NCBI GenBank assembly: GCA_963715045.1
Contig: CAVQRC010000031.1
Location: 1-51,315 of the forward strand
DNA: 51,315 nucleotides
DNA from: CAVQRC01 sp963715045
Lineage (GTDB): Bacteria > Planctomycetota > Planctomycetia > Pirellulales > Lacipirellulaceae
Reading direction: 5' to 3'
Below are positions 19,163-27,625 of the stretch, piece by piece. A program made the position numbers and the translations under genes. Each line of letters starts with the position of its first letter. Position 1 is the stretch's first letter. Under the pieces are notes generated by a model that did not search any database, was not told the DNA's origin, and saw only the letters and a program-made list of their open reading frames with translations.

Positions 19163-19644
19163 GGTACCTTCCGAAACGCTTCGCTGCGGATGTGGGCCAC
19201 ATTCATCGACAGTGAGATCCGTGAAGTCATTCGATTCCCGCGTCGGGCCGCATCGCTCCCCAGCTGGGCCGTTACCTGCCGACCGGGCAGCACCGTTTCG
19301 ATACGTTGGTACAGCGCGAGCAACTCCGTTCCCGTTGCGATTGCCTGACGCTCGTTCAGGTAATCGGCAATTTGCTGGTCTGACACGCCGTAGCCTCGGA
19401 GCAGCGTACGAGCGTCGTGCCAGGTCGGAAGCCAGAGCATGATCTGTTTGAATCGTTCGACGCCGCCCACCGCCTTCATGAAGTAGTCGTAATTCAAGAT
19501 GTAGTAGACCTGATTCTGAAACGGCGACGGCTGTTTGCAGAACCCGGTTTCGTCGTAGACGTAGTGGCCGGCTGCGGGTATCCACGGCAAGCCGACTTCG
19601 CGAAGTCGTCGGGCAGAGGCGATCTCGGCGGCGGAGAAGAGCAT
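19159..19644 (-). CDS. Conserved-looking hypothetical protein downstream of coxD
   Basis: This is a 161-residue soluble protein with no signal peptide, starting MLFSAAEIASARRLREVGLP. It contains QNQVYYILNYDYFMKAVGGV and a C-terminal helical region (LLRGYGVSDQQIADYLNERQ). I recognise no family. It starts 60 bases after coxD on the same strand and is coupled by ATGA to the following membrane protein, so it belongs to the oxidase operon. The composition looks coding: regular GC-rich third positions and no stop in 160 codons. Its function may relate to oxidase assembly, on position alone. Confidence 0.6.
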   Translation of the reverse strand: MLFSAAEIASARRLREVGLPWIPAAGHYVYDETGFCKQPSPFQNQVYYILNYDYFMKAVGGVERFKQIMLWLPTWHDARTLLRGYGVSDQQIADYLNERQAIATGTELLALYQRIETVLPGRQVTAQLGSDAARRGNRMTSRISLSMNVAHIRSEAFRKVP

Positions 19645-19704
19645 GGAGGAGCTTTAGGGAACTACGGGACCACAATTACCGCATTGCAAGACCGCAGGCT
19701 CCAC

Positions 19705-20031
19705 TTAGAGAGCCGCGGCCGCCGTTGTTTCGCTTCCGCGACCCCACCCGCGGGTGGTGTAGTCGCTGAGCGTGAGCGTGAGCAGGATGATGAACCACAC
19801 GAAACCCGCGACGGCAATCACTCGTAACAGGGGCGCGTTGTAGCGTACGTGCATGAAGTACAGCACGATCAGTACGGCCTTGGTGGTCGCAATCGTGATC
19901 GCGACCACGATGTTCACCAGTCCATGATCGATCTGGGCGGCGAGAACGGTGAAAACCAGCAGCACGAGCAGCAATACGAACACGACGTAGTACGTCTTGG
20001 GGCCGACAACGGCATGGCTGGCGTCACTCAT
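19705..20031 (-). CDS. coxD: Cytochrome c oxidase subunit IV
   Basis: This is a 108-residue membrane protein with three hydrophobic segments (YYVVFVLLLVLLVFTVLAA; IVVAITIATTKAVLIVLYFM; VIAVAGFVWFIILLTLTLSD). The loop after segment 2 reads ALIVLYFMHV-like (VLIVLYFMHVRYNAP), the signature of the prokaryotic COX4 family. It is a small accessory subunit of the aa3-type oxidase and lies 63 bases after coxC. Confidence 0.88.
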   Translation of the reverse strand: MSDASHAVVGPKTYYVVFVLLLVLLVFTVLAAQIDHGLVNIVVAITIATTKAVLIVLYFMHVRYNAPLLRVIAVAGFVWFIILLTLTLSDYTTRGWGRGSETTAAAAL

Positions 20032-20094
20032 GTCAAAGTCTTCGGTGCGGTGGTGCGTAGATAAAGCATCAACTCAAGAACGGACAGATCCGTT

Positions 20095-20733
20095 TCAGCC
20101 AATCAGGTAGAGCAGAGGAAACAGGAATACCCACACGATGTCGACGAAGTGCCAGTACAGTCCTACCATTTCCACGGGCGTGTAGTACTCCGATGAAAAT
20201 CTTCCGGCTCGCGCCTGAAGTGCAATCCACGTCATGAGCCCGAAGCCGATCACCATATGCAGGGCATGCATGCCGGTCATGGCGAAGTAAAACGAAAAAA
20301 AGAGTTCCGCGTGCGGGTCCAGATGCTGTGATTCAGCACCCTGGCCGAAACTTGCTCCGGGCACGAGGTGTTCATGAAACTTGTGCTGATACTCGAAGAA
20401 CTTGATTCCGAGAAAAACGCTTCCCAACAGGGCCGTGCCGAAAATGTATCGCAGCAATTGCTTGCTGTTGGTTTGTGCGGCATGAACGGCCAGGGCCATC
20501 GAGAGGCTGCTCAACAGCAGCACGGCCGTGTTGATCGTGCCGAGCGTGATGTCCAGTTCTCCGCTGCCTTCTGCAAACGCTGCCGGATACAGTATGCGAT
20601 AGACAGTGTAGCCGGCGAACATCCCGCCGAAGAACAGGACTTCGGTGGCCAGGAACAGCCACATTCCGAGTTGGGCAGCTTCAAATTGCTGCTCTCGGGT
20701 GTCGAAGTGGTGGGCGAGGTTTGTCGTGGACAA
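20095..20733 (-). CDS. coxC: Cytochrome c oxidase subunit III
   Basis: This is a 212-residue inner-membrane protein with five hydrophobic segments. Motifs: QLGMWLFLATEVLFFGGMFA near the N-terminus, FFSFYFAMTGMHALHMVIG in the middle, and GLYWHFVDIVWVFLFPLLYL at the end, all standard for COX3. The frame starts with TTG at 20733, seven bases behind GAGG; the ATG seen just upstream is out of frame. Subunit III stabilises the active site of subunit I and carries no metal. Confidence 0.9.
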   Translation of the reverse strand: MSTTNLAHHFDTREQQFEAAQLGMWLFLATEVLFFGGMFAGYTVYRILYPAAFAEGSGELDITLGTINTAVLLLSSLSMALAVHAAQTNSKQLLRYIFGTALLGSVFLGIKFFEYQHKFHEHLVPGASFGQGAESQHLDPHAELFFSFYFAMTGMHALHMVIGFGLMTWIALQARAGRFSSEYYTPVEMVGLYWHFVDIVWVFLFPLLYLIG

Positions 20734-20852
20734 GGGGCATCCTCGTGAAGATTACACCGGGAGGAATCTTGCGGTCGGCGGAAACTCTCGATCAGCGAGT
20801 TGTGTTCAAGTTCGCGATCGCCCGGTCTGCGGGCAGGGCGAGAAGTCGCCGT

Positions 20853-22553
20853 TTAACCGGAACGATCCGGTTTCGGCTGCTTCTCATCGTCGAATTGCAT
20901 GTGGAACTCCGCCGAGGGGTCGTAGTCGTAGACAGTTTCGGGGACCTGTGGCGGTTCGTCGAAGTTGAACGTGGTCGGCGGAGACGGCGTCGTCCATTCC
21001 AGGCCGGTGGCACCCCAGGGGTTGTCGGTGCTTCTTGGTCCGTAGCGGAGTGACCAGATCAGGTAGACCAGCGGGATCAAATAGCCTACCGCGAGCAACG
21101 ACGCACCGGCGGAGGACATCACGTTGAGTACCTGGAACTCGTCCGGGTAGGCGTGGTACCGCCGCGGCATGCCGAGGTAGCCCAGTACAAACTGGGGGAA
21201 GAAAGTGAGGTTGAAACCAAAGAAGACCATCGCCGCCGAGACGCGACCCCACCACTCGGGGTACAACCGGCCGGTCATTTTTGGCCACCAGAAATGTACT
21301 CCGCCGAGATACCCCATCACCGCGCCGCCCACCATGATGTAGTGGAAGTGAGCGACTACGAAATACGTGTCGTGGACGTGCACGTCGACAGCAAGCGTCG
21401 AGAGAAACACCCCGGTCAGTCCTCCCAGGGTGAACAGGCCTATGAATCCCAAAGCGTACAGCATCGGGGTCGTGAGCGTGATGGCACCTTTGTAAAGGGT
21501 CGCCGTCCAGTTGAAGACTTTGATTGCGGAGGGAATCGCGACCAGCATGCTGAGGACCGAGAACACGAGCCCCGCATAGACCGATTGGCCGCTGACGAAC
21601 ATGTGATGCCCCCAGACGAAAAAACCGAGAACGGCAATCGCGATACTGGAATAGGCAATGAAGCGGTACCCGAAAATCCGCTTGCGTGAAAAGCACGTGA
21701 TCAGCTCGCTTACTACGCCCATGCTCGGAAGGACCATGATGTAGACAGCGGGGTGCGAGTAGAACCAGAACAGGTGTTGGAACAGCAGCGGGTCGCCGCC
21801 CAGTGCGGGGTCGAAAATGCCGATTCCCAGGCCTCGCTCAAGGCCCACCAGCAGCAGGGTGATCGCCAGTACGGGCGTGCCGAGTACCATGACCAGGCTG
21901 GTCGCGTAGTGGGCCCAGATGAACAACGGCAACCGAAACCAGGTCATACCTGGGGCCCGCATCGTGTGGATCGTGACAATAAAGTTCAGACCCGTGAGAA
22001 TCGACGAGAACCCGGTAATAAAGATCCCCACCGCCATCAAGATCACGTTGGTGTTGGCGTAGGTGCTGCTGTAGGGCGTGTAGAACGTCCACCCGGTATC
22101 GATGCCACCGGTTACGAGAACCCAGATCGTGAACGTGCCGCCGATCATGTAGATGTACCAGCTCAGCAAGTTGAGCTTAGGGAAGGCGAGGTCTTTGGCA
22201 CCGATCATCAGCGGAATCAGGAAGTTTCCCAGGACCGCTGGAATCGACGGCACCAGGAAGAAAAAGATCATGATGATCCCGTGTGCCGTGAATAGTTTGT
22301 TGTAGGTCTCCGAAATCAACAGGTCGCCCGCGGGTGTGGCAAGCTCGAGACGAAACAGTACGGCCGCTGCCCCGCCAAGAAAGAAGAACAGCGTAATCGA
22401 GATCATATAGAGGATCGCGATCCGCTTATGATCGGTGCTCAACAGCCATGACCAGAGACTGTAGTTCGCGTTGAGGTAGTTTCGCCGCTCGGGCTCCGGG
22501 GGTCCCGCGGGAGGGCCGGTGGGTGCTGGAGGTGGCTCGAGGATCGTGCTCAT
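20853..22553 (-). CDS. coxA: Cytochrome c oxidase subunit I, A2-type
   Basis: The 566-residue catalytic subunit of a heme-copper oxidase reduces oxygen to water and pumps protons. About 12 membrane segments are visible. Low-spin heme ligand region: LFTAHGIIMIFFFLVPSIP. CuB and cross-link region: FWFYSHPAVYIMVLP. Further CuB histidines: VWGHHMFVSG. High- and low-spin heme histidines: YFVVAHFHYIMVGG. The YSHP form replaces the glutamate-bearing GHPE of A1 oxidases, so it belongs to the A2 class with a tyrosine-serine proton exit. The C-terminus ends in a soluble tail. It follows coxB by 110 bases. Confidence 0.93.
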   Translation of the reverse strand: MSTILEPPPAPTGPPAGPPEPERRNYLNANYSLWSWLLSTDHKRIAILYMISITLFFFLGGAAAVLFRLELATPAGDLLISETYNKLFTAHGIIMIFFFLVPSIPAVLGNFLIPLMIGAKDLAFPKLNLLSWYIYMIGGTFTIWVLVTGGIDTGWTFYTPYSSTYANTNVILMAVGIFITGFSSILTGLNFIVTIHTMRAPGMTWFRLPLFIWAHYATSLVMVLGTPVLAITLLLVGLERGLGIGIFDPALGGDPLLFQHLFWFYSHPAVYIMVLPSMGVVSELITCFSRKRIFGYRFIAYSSIAIAVLGFFVWGHHMFVSGQSVYAGLVFSVLSMLVAIPSAIKVFNWTATLYKGAITLTTPMLYALGFIGLFTLGGLTGVFLSTLAVDVHVHDTYFVVAHFHYIMVGGAVMGYLGGVHFWWPKMTGRLYPEWWGRVSAAMVFFGFNLTFFPQFVLGYLGMPRRYHAYPDEFQVLNVMSSAGASLLAVGYLIPLVYLIWSLRYGPRSTDNPWGATGLEWTTPSPPTTFNFDEPPQVPETVYDYDPSAEFHMQFDDEKQPKPDRSG

Positions 22554-22663
22554 GATGATGATGGGTCGGCTGCGTTCTGCGGCTCGGCAGACTGGAGAGA
22601 CTGATTACCTATCTCAAAACCTGAGTGAACGTGTCCCACGGCGGGGGAATTCGGTTGCTGAAA

Positions 22664-23596
22664 CTAGTCTTGGGATCGGCTCTTGAGGTAGGCGATCAGC
22701 CGGAACAGATCCTGCTCACTGATCTGTCCTTTGTAGGTTGGCATGTTGGCCGGGTAACCGGCAACGATCTTCGCATTGGGTTCGATAATCGACTCGCGAA
22801 TGTAAGCCTCATCGGCGGTCACGACGCGGCCATCGGCGAGCTGCACGTCTCGACCGAAAACCCCTTCCAGGTTAGGGCAGCGGGCCGTCGGATTCCCTTG
22901 ATGGCAGGTGTTACAGCGAAGCTGATTGAACACCTGTTCGCCGGTCACCTCGGGTGGTTCCGAGGAACTCGACTCACCCGCGAGCCACTCGGCGAATTCT
23001 GAGGGTTCCATCGCGATCACGTACCCACCCATCTGCGAGTGACTCGTGCCGCAATACTCTGCGCAGAACAGATGGTATCGACCGGGCTTCGAGGCTTCGA
23101 ACCACATGCTCGTGTAACGCCCCGGCAGGACATCCTGTTTGACTCGAAATGCCGGAATGTAAAAGCTATGGATCACATCTTCGGAGATCATGTTGAGCTT
23201 CACGGGCCGGCCAACCGGTACGTGCAGGTTGTTGATCTCCTGTTTGCCATTGGAGTGCTGGATCTTCCACATCCACTGTTTCCCGACCACTGAGATCTCA
23301 TCCGCATCTTCGGGTGGCTGATGCTGCTTCGAATACAACGCTGCTCCCCACGCAAACATCACCATCGTGAGGATGAAGGGAATCACAGACCAGGTGACTT
23401 CGAGAAGTTGACTGGAGGGGGGATTCAACCGATTGACGTTCGCCGAACGACGGTAACGGACCACGAAGTACAGGATCAGGAAACAAATCAGGGTCGTGAA
23501 AAACACGGCGACACTGATCAGAAAGATGTATAGCGCGTCGACCTGCGGCGCGTATTGGGATGCCTGTTCCGGGAAGAGTGGCAAGTCGGTGTTCAT
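22664..23596 (-). CDS. coxB: Cytochrome c oxidase subunit II with fused cytochrome c domain
   Basis: This is a 310-residue protein of the caa3 type. Two N-terminal membrane segments (IFLISVAVFFTTLICFLILY; EVTWSVIPFILTMVMFAWG) are followed by a cupredoxin with the CuA ligands in CAEYCGTSHSQMGG. The C-terminal cytochrome c has the heme motif CNTCH and a distal methionine candidate in YPANMPTYKG. The domain would accept electrons from ActA/ActE and pass them to CuA, so a separate soluble cytochrome c may not be needed. Confidence 0.93.
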   Translation of the reverse strand: MNTDLPLFPEQASQYAPQVDALYIFLISVAVFFTTLICFLILYFVVRYRRSANVNRLNPPSSQLLEVTWSVIPFILTMVMFAWGAALYSKQHQPPEDADEISVVGKQWMWKIQHSNGKQEINNLHVPVGRPVKLNMISEDVIHSFYIPAFRVKQDVLPGRYTSMWFEASKPGRYHLFCAEYCGTSHSQMGGYVIAMEPSEFAEWLAGESSSSEPPEVTGEQVFNQLRCNTCHQGNPTARCPNLEGVFGRDVQLADGRVVTADEAYIRESIIEPNAKIVAGYPANMPTYKGQISEQDLFRLIAYLKSRSQD

Positions 23597-23698
23597 GGTC
23601 GCAAACGGATTGAGTGGTTACCGCTGAATCGGAAGCAGAGCGTAGAAAGTCTTCTTTCCGAAAGACATGGTTGTTCCAAAGGACAGCGACAGGGAATG

Positions 23699-24601
23699 TC
23701 AGGTCGCGTTTTTATGGCCTTCCTGCCGGAGTAAGAAGCCGATGCCGCCGATGAGTCCCAGAAATGTCGCGATACCGGCAAATTGAATCGCCCGCGACAC
23801 GGCCAGACCGTAGCGGCCGGTGAGGGGATCGTAACGATAGCAGAGCAACAAGACCTGATCAGAAGGGGAGCCGATCCGTCCCTGGCTTGCCTCGACGAGC
23901 CCCAACCGCACGTCCCGCGCCGCGTAGTCGATTCCCGTGAGGTACCGCGAAATCTTTCCGTCCGGAGTAATCACAACCACGCCCGCGGCATGAGCGAATT
24001 GGCCCGTGGCGGGATCGTATCGAAAATTGAAGCCGACCGCTTCGGTGATGGCGGAGATGGAAGCCTCGTCGCCGGTGAGGAAATGCCATCCGGCCTCCGA
24101 CTTCGAGTCGGCATAGCGAGTAAGCGTGGTCTTCTTGACGGCGGCGGCCAGTTCAGGGCCTTCACGTGGATCGAAGCTGATAGTGACCACGTCGAAGTCA
24201 CGGCCGACACGGAGCTGCATGGTATTGAGCGTCCTCACGAGTGCATCCATCGACATGTTGCATAGCATCGGACATTCGAAGTAAACCAGATTTAGCAGGA
24301 TCGGATTGGGACCTTGCAGGAAATCAGCTAATCGTACTTCGCGACCCTGCTCGTCTTCGAACGACACGTCGCCGGGAATCGGCGCGTCCAGCTTCTGAGT
24401 AAATCCAACGCCTTCTGGGATGTTGACGGACGTTTTTCCGAGGTCTTCGCCGCTCGGCAGCGCAGTCCATACGATCCAGCTGCCCATCCCCAGGGCGGTC
24501 AATGCTGCCAGGGACGCCAGGACCCAACCAAGCCGTTTCGGGTTCGAGCCGGGACTGGAGACTTGAATGGCCGATGTGTCCTGGTGAGGTGTATCACTCA
24601 T
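23699..24601 (-). CDS. SCO1/SenC-type copper chaperone with two membrane anchors
   Basis: This is a 300-residue protein. An N-terminal anchor (about residues 28-48) precedes a thioredoxin-like domain with the copper-binding CPMLC motif in VYFECPMLCNMSM and the conserved histidine in the segment FAHAAGVVVITPDG. A C-terminal hydrophobic segment (IQFAGIATFLGLIGGIGFLL) is an extra anchor. It inserts copper into the CuA site of CoxB, whose gene follows 102 bases on. Its start overlaps the end of the small upstream gene by eight bases. Confidence 0.88.
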   Translation of the reverse strand: MSDTPHQDTSAIQVSSPGSNPKRLGWVLASLAALTALGMGSWIVWTALPSGEDLGKTSVNIPEGVGFTQKLDAPIPGDVSFEDEQGREVRLADFLQGPNPILLNLVYFECPMLCNMSMDALVRTLNTMQLRVGRDFDVVTISFDPREGPELAAAVKKTTLTRYADSKSEAGWHFLTGDEASISAITEAVGFNFRYDPATGQFAHAAGVVVITPDGKISRYLTGIDYAARDVRLGLVEASQGRIGSPSDQVLLLCYRYDPLTGRYGLAVSRAIQFAGIATFLGLIGGIGFLLRQEGHKNAT

Positions 24602-24995
24602 GATTCGACTCCCGGGCCGGCAACTGCTCTTCGGCTAGAATCTGTATCGCGCGACCAATAGGAATTCGGGCGATACCTTCCTGCTCATCGATCCAGTCGT
24701 AGCTGGAGAGAATGCGTTGATGAGCTTTCCGCAACCTGCTCAATTGCCGGGGCTGATCCGGGTTGAGTTGCGGCCCTTCTGAACATGCCATCATAGGGAG
24801 CGACTGCCCAATCGGGCAGGGGCTCGGCAGGGGCGCCTGCAGCTCACCAAACAAAACCACCATCCCGTACATCGCGACGACCACGACCACGGCCAGCACG
24901 GCGCCCAGGAGAGTAATCCGGCCGACGTTTACGACATCCGGTTGGTGGGCGAGCTTTTCCTCTCGCGTTGTCAGTGGTTCGAAAGAATCGCTCAT
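24594..24995 (-). CDS. Small single-span protein between actF and SCO
   Basis: This is a 133-residue protein from ATG 24995 (MSDSFEPLTTREEKLAHQPD). One membrane segment lies at about 32-55 (ITLLGAVLAVVVVVAMYGMV), then a periplasmic part with two cysteines (SPCPIGQSLPMMACSEG) and a conserved-looking tail (LSSYDWIDEQEGIARIPIGR). The longer frame back to 25151 is antisense of actF. It is joined to actF by ATGA at 24995-24992 and overlaps SCO. No named family recognised; position between the complex III analogue and the copper chaperone suggests an assembly or linker role, with the cysteine pair as possible metal or thiol site. Confidence 0.65.
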   Translation of the reverse strand: MSDSFEPLTTREEKLAHQPDVVNVGRITLLGAVLAVVVVVAMYGMVVLFGELQAPLPSPCPIGQSLPMMACSEGPQLNPDQPRQLSRLRKAHQRILSSYDWIDEQEGIARIPIGRAIQILAEEQLPARESNHE

Positions 24996-26242
24996 GGGGT
25001 CCCTTGTTCCAGCAAGTCTTCGCTGTTCAGCGCCCGCCGCAGGGCAGTCGAAAAGCCGAGTATCCACCACCCGCCGATTCCCACCAATGCCGTGGGAAAT
25101 GCCCACAGGTACATGCCGGCACTGGTATTGAAAGAGGGTCCGATGGTCCACACGTTCTCGATGACGTTCCCTATCAGCAGGAGAGCGGCGATACGCGCCA
25201 GCCGTCGCGGTCGTCGCTTCTGATCGCGCGACAGCAGCAGGAAGAATGGCACTACGAACTGGATCGCCACGACGACCAGCAGCATGGTTTGCCAGCCTCC
25301 GTTGGATCGACGCAGGTACCAGCTCGTTTCACTCGGCAGATTCGCAGACCAGATGATCAAATACTGGGAAAACGCGAAATAAGCCAGGATCATTAGAAAA
25401 GCCAGCAGCAGATTGCCCAGATCGTTGGCGATTGCGCTCAGGCCGACCCCGCTGGATCGAGGAAAGCGGAAAACGTGAATCAGCGACATGGTCAGAACGG
25501 CCATCGCCGCGACGACTCCGCTCATGAGAATCAGGGCCCCGTAGATCGTCGAATACCAGGTCGGCTCGAGCGACATGCCCCAATCAAATGCCGCAAACGT
25601 GCTTGCGAGGACGACTGCCATGATCGCCAGGGCGGCGATCCTGCGAGGCCAGCGGGCATCGCCTGTTGAGGTTCCGGTACGGGCTGCGATCATGCCGCAG
25701 ATCAGCCAGATCGCAAAGTACCCAATCCCGCGTGCGAGAAAGAAGGATGGCTGGAAGTAGACTTCCTGGAAGGCGTTTTCATGAGAACCGGCGTGATGGC
25801 CGGTCTCCGAAGAATCTTCCGGAGTCGCTTCGCTGGAGGTTGCGGTTCTGGTCTGCTGGTTCGCTGCGGCCCCCGCAACCGAGGTATCCGCCGGCTCTTG
25901 GACGGCATGAAGTTGGTGTTGATAACCGGCCCAGGGAAAAATCTCGTCGAGGCCCCACCACATCGGCGTGGCCAGCACGGCGATGACCGGCAGGGTGGCG
26001 ATACCTGCCTTCAAGTACGGCCAGGTGGCGTTTCCCCAGTTGCTGCGAAGGATGCACCGCAGCAGGGCCAGCGCGAGAAAGCCGATGGTCAGCCGCCACC
26101 AGAAGAAGAAGGCGATCTGGTAGCCGTGGAAAAACGTGGACGAGTCGAAGAAATAGGACGCGCCGCAACCGAACGTTCCAGCCAGACCTGCGAACAGACC
26201 TCCGAGCTTCCAACGTTGCAGTTTGAAATTGACGTTCGTCAT
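24992..26242 (-). CDS. actF: Alternative complex III subunit ActF, integral membrane protein
   Basis: This is a 416-residue polytopic protein with about ten hydrophobic segments, for example LFAGLAGTFGCGASYFF near the start, WRLTIGFLALALL, and YSTIYGALILMSGVVAAMAV. A long hydrophilic loop rich in E, T and S (residues about 115-150) contains the only charged stretch. It matches the ActF/ActC type of quinol:cytochrome c oxidoreductase subunits (NrfD-like fold). It begins 77 bases after actE. Confidence 0.82.
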   Translation of the reverse strand: MTNVNFKLQRWKLGGLFAGLAGTFGCGASYFFDSSTFFHGYQIAFFFWWRLTIGFLALALLRCILRSNWGNATWPYLKAGIATLPVIAVLATPMWWGLDEIFPWAGYQHQLHAVQEPADTSVAGAAANQQTRTATSSEATPEDSSETGHHAGSHENAFQEVYFQPSFFLARGIGYFAIWLICGMIAARTGTSTGDARWPRRIAALAIMAVVLASTFAAFDWGMSLEPTWYSTIYGALILMSGVVAAMAVLTMSLIHVFRFPRSSGVGLSAIANDLGNLLLAFLMILAYFAFSQYLIIWSANLPSETSWYLRRSNGGWQTMLLVVVAIQFVVPFFLLLSRDQKRRPRRLARIAALLLIGNVIENVWTIGPSFNTSAGMYLWAFPTALVGIGGWWILGFSTALRRALNSEDLLEQGTP

Positions 26243-26319
26243 CGTTCAGCGAGCACGGCAGGGGGTAGGTATTAAAATCTCAACACAGTCAAAAGGGTTT
26301 GCAGCGACGGGGTGTCCAT

Positions 26320-27066
26320 TCATCGTTCGATTTGGGGATCCGCTGGGTCAAGAGCCGCTGCAAAACGCGTCTTCGCGGCCTCGTCTGCCGGCCGTGGGCG
26401 ACCTGGAGCCGGGTCTTGAAAGGCGCTGGTGTTCTCAGCTCCTGGTGGAGTCGCTTTCGCCCGCTCGAGGGCGTCCAGGTCACTCGGACTGAGTTCCTGC
26501 CGCGTGGTGTACTGGCTGCGCTGCAACGCGCGAATGTAGGCCACGATCGCCCAGCGGTCGGCGGGTCGTACCTGTTCGCGGTAGTCCATCATGCGTCCGT
26601 AACCGTTGGTGATCACGTCGTACAGGTAACCCACCGGCTGATCGCGTAATCGTGCAGTGTGGAATGACGGCGGCCTTGGATAACCGCGCTGGACGGCCAT
26701 CCCATCGCCAAATCCGACCTCGCCGTGGCACGGTGTACAAAAAATGCCGAACTGTTGCTGTCCGCGGCGGAGTAGCTCGATCGAGAGGGGCTCCGGAAAT
26801 GTGGTTGCGAGTTCCCCGTCGACGCGGCCTTCGAAAAAGTGGTGGTCGGTGCGAAGCTGCCCCCGCGCGACGGTCCCTTCGATCAGTGGCCGCGAGGAGC
26901 GGTGATCGGCGAACAGTTCGCTCGGCTCAAGCGGGTCATACCGCGGTTGATCGCGCATGTCTGACGTGTTGCAGCCGGCAATCACCAGCGCGAGCAGGCA
27001 ACCAACTCCCTGACGCCACCTTCCTCCGCCAAGCCGATGGTGCCGGTCAGCGAATTGTCGGGACAT
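26320..27066 (-). CDS. actE: Alternative complex III subunit ActE, mono-heme cytochrome c lipoprotein
   Basis: This is a 248-residue protein from ATG 27066 (MSRQFADRHHRLGGGRWRQG), overlapping the end of actD by 20 bases. The lipoprotein signal is LLALVIAGCN. One cytochrome c domain carries the heme motif CTPCH within FGIFCTPCHGEVGFGDGMAV and a methionine candidate in YGRMMDYREQVRPADRWAI. It shuttles electrons within the Act complex on the periplasmic side. Oddity: the last 35 or so codons (from about SAFQDPAPGRP) coincide with a copy of the dispersed 75-bp repeat, so the C-terminus appears to be repeat-derived. Confidence 0.85.
   Translation of the reverse strand: MSRQFADRHHRLGGGRWRQGVGCLLALVIAGCNTSDMRDQPRYDPLEPSELFADHRSSRPLIEGTVARGQLRTDHHFFEGRVDGELATTFPEPLSIELLRRGQQQFGIFCTPCHGEVGFGDGMAVQRGYPRPPSFHTARLRDQPVGYLYDVITNGYGRMMDYREQVRPADRWAIVAYIRALQRSQYTTRQELSPSDLDALERAKATPPGAENTSAFQDPAPGRPRPADEAAKTRFAAALDPADPQIER
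26351..26426 (-). repeat. Dispersed ~75-bp repeat, copy D, inside the 3' end of actE
   Basis: Read on the minus strand the blocks are GCGCCTTTCAAGACCCGG, CCAGG, CCCACGGCCGG, ACGAGG and GCGTTTTGCAGCGGC, in the same order and nearly the same spacing as copies A-C. By eye it is about 70-75 % identical to copy C. It is open in the actE frame throughout. Confidence 0.6.
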
Positions 27067-27625
27067 CGACAACCTCCTTCGAGCCCACCTCGGAGAGCAG
27101 CGTGCGAACCTCGTTCTTGCTGAACTTGGGATCGCGGGAAAGCACGAAGAGAAAGAACCCATCTCGAGCAACGGCGTCGAACTGGGGGATCGCGAACAGC
27201 GGGTGATGGGGTCTCGGCAGGCCGTTGAGGGCGAGCATTCCCAGGACCGCCGTCAAGGACGCGCTCAGTACGGTTGTTTCAAAGGTGATCGGCATGAACG
27301 CCGGCCAGCTGTTGAGCGGGCGACCGCCGACGTTGAGTGGGTAGTCGATCACCGTGATCCAGTACTGCATGGCGAATCCGCCGGCACACCCGATCAGACC
27401 CCCGAGCAGCACGAGCAACGGAAGCCGCGACTTGCGGAAACCGACCGCCCGGGCGAGCCCGTGGACCGGATACGGTGCGTACGCTTCGATCCGCTGGTAG
27501 CCCGCTCTGCGAACCGACTTCGCGGCCTGGATCAACTCGCGGGGATCTTCGAACCGCCCCAGGATTCCGAACAGTTCCGGAACCGGCTCGCCCTTCGAAC
27601 CATGGTGGCTGCTGGGAGCGCTCAA
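27047..27625 (-). CDS. actD: Alternative complex III subunit ActD
   Basis: This 192-residue protein starts at TTG 27625, which overlaps the actC stop as TTGA (27625-27622); the upstream extension to 27781 is antisense of actC. It contains ELFGILGRFEDPRELIQAAK, then the DUF3341 pattern AGYQRIEAYAPYPVHGLARA, two hydrophobic segments (PLLVLLGGLIGCAGGFAMQY and TTVLSASLTAVLGMLALN) and HPLFAIPQFDAVARDGFFL. It anchors the periplasmic ActABE module to the membrane subunits. Confidence 0.83.
   Translation of the reverse strand: MSAPSSHHGSKGEPVPELFGILGRFEDPRELIQAAKSVRRAGYQRIEAYAPYPVHGLARAVGFRKSRLPLLVLLGGLIGCAGGFAMQYWITVIDYPLNVGGRPLNSWPAFMPITFETTVLSASLTAVLGMLALNGLPRPHHPLFAIPQFDAVARDGFFLFVLSRDPKFSKNEVRTLLSEVGSKEVVDVPTIR

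Noticed and set aside
18728..19675. A 315-residue membrane protein starting at 19675
   Set aside because: The first 171 codons lie antisense to a better gene (19159-19644), are arginine-rich and featureless; the real start is ATG 19162 with ATGA coupling.
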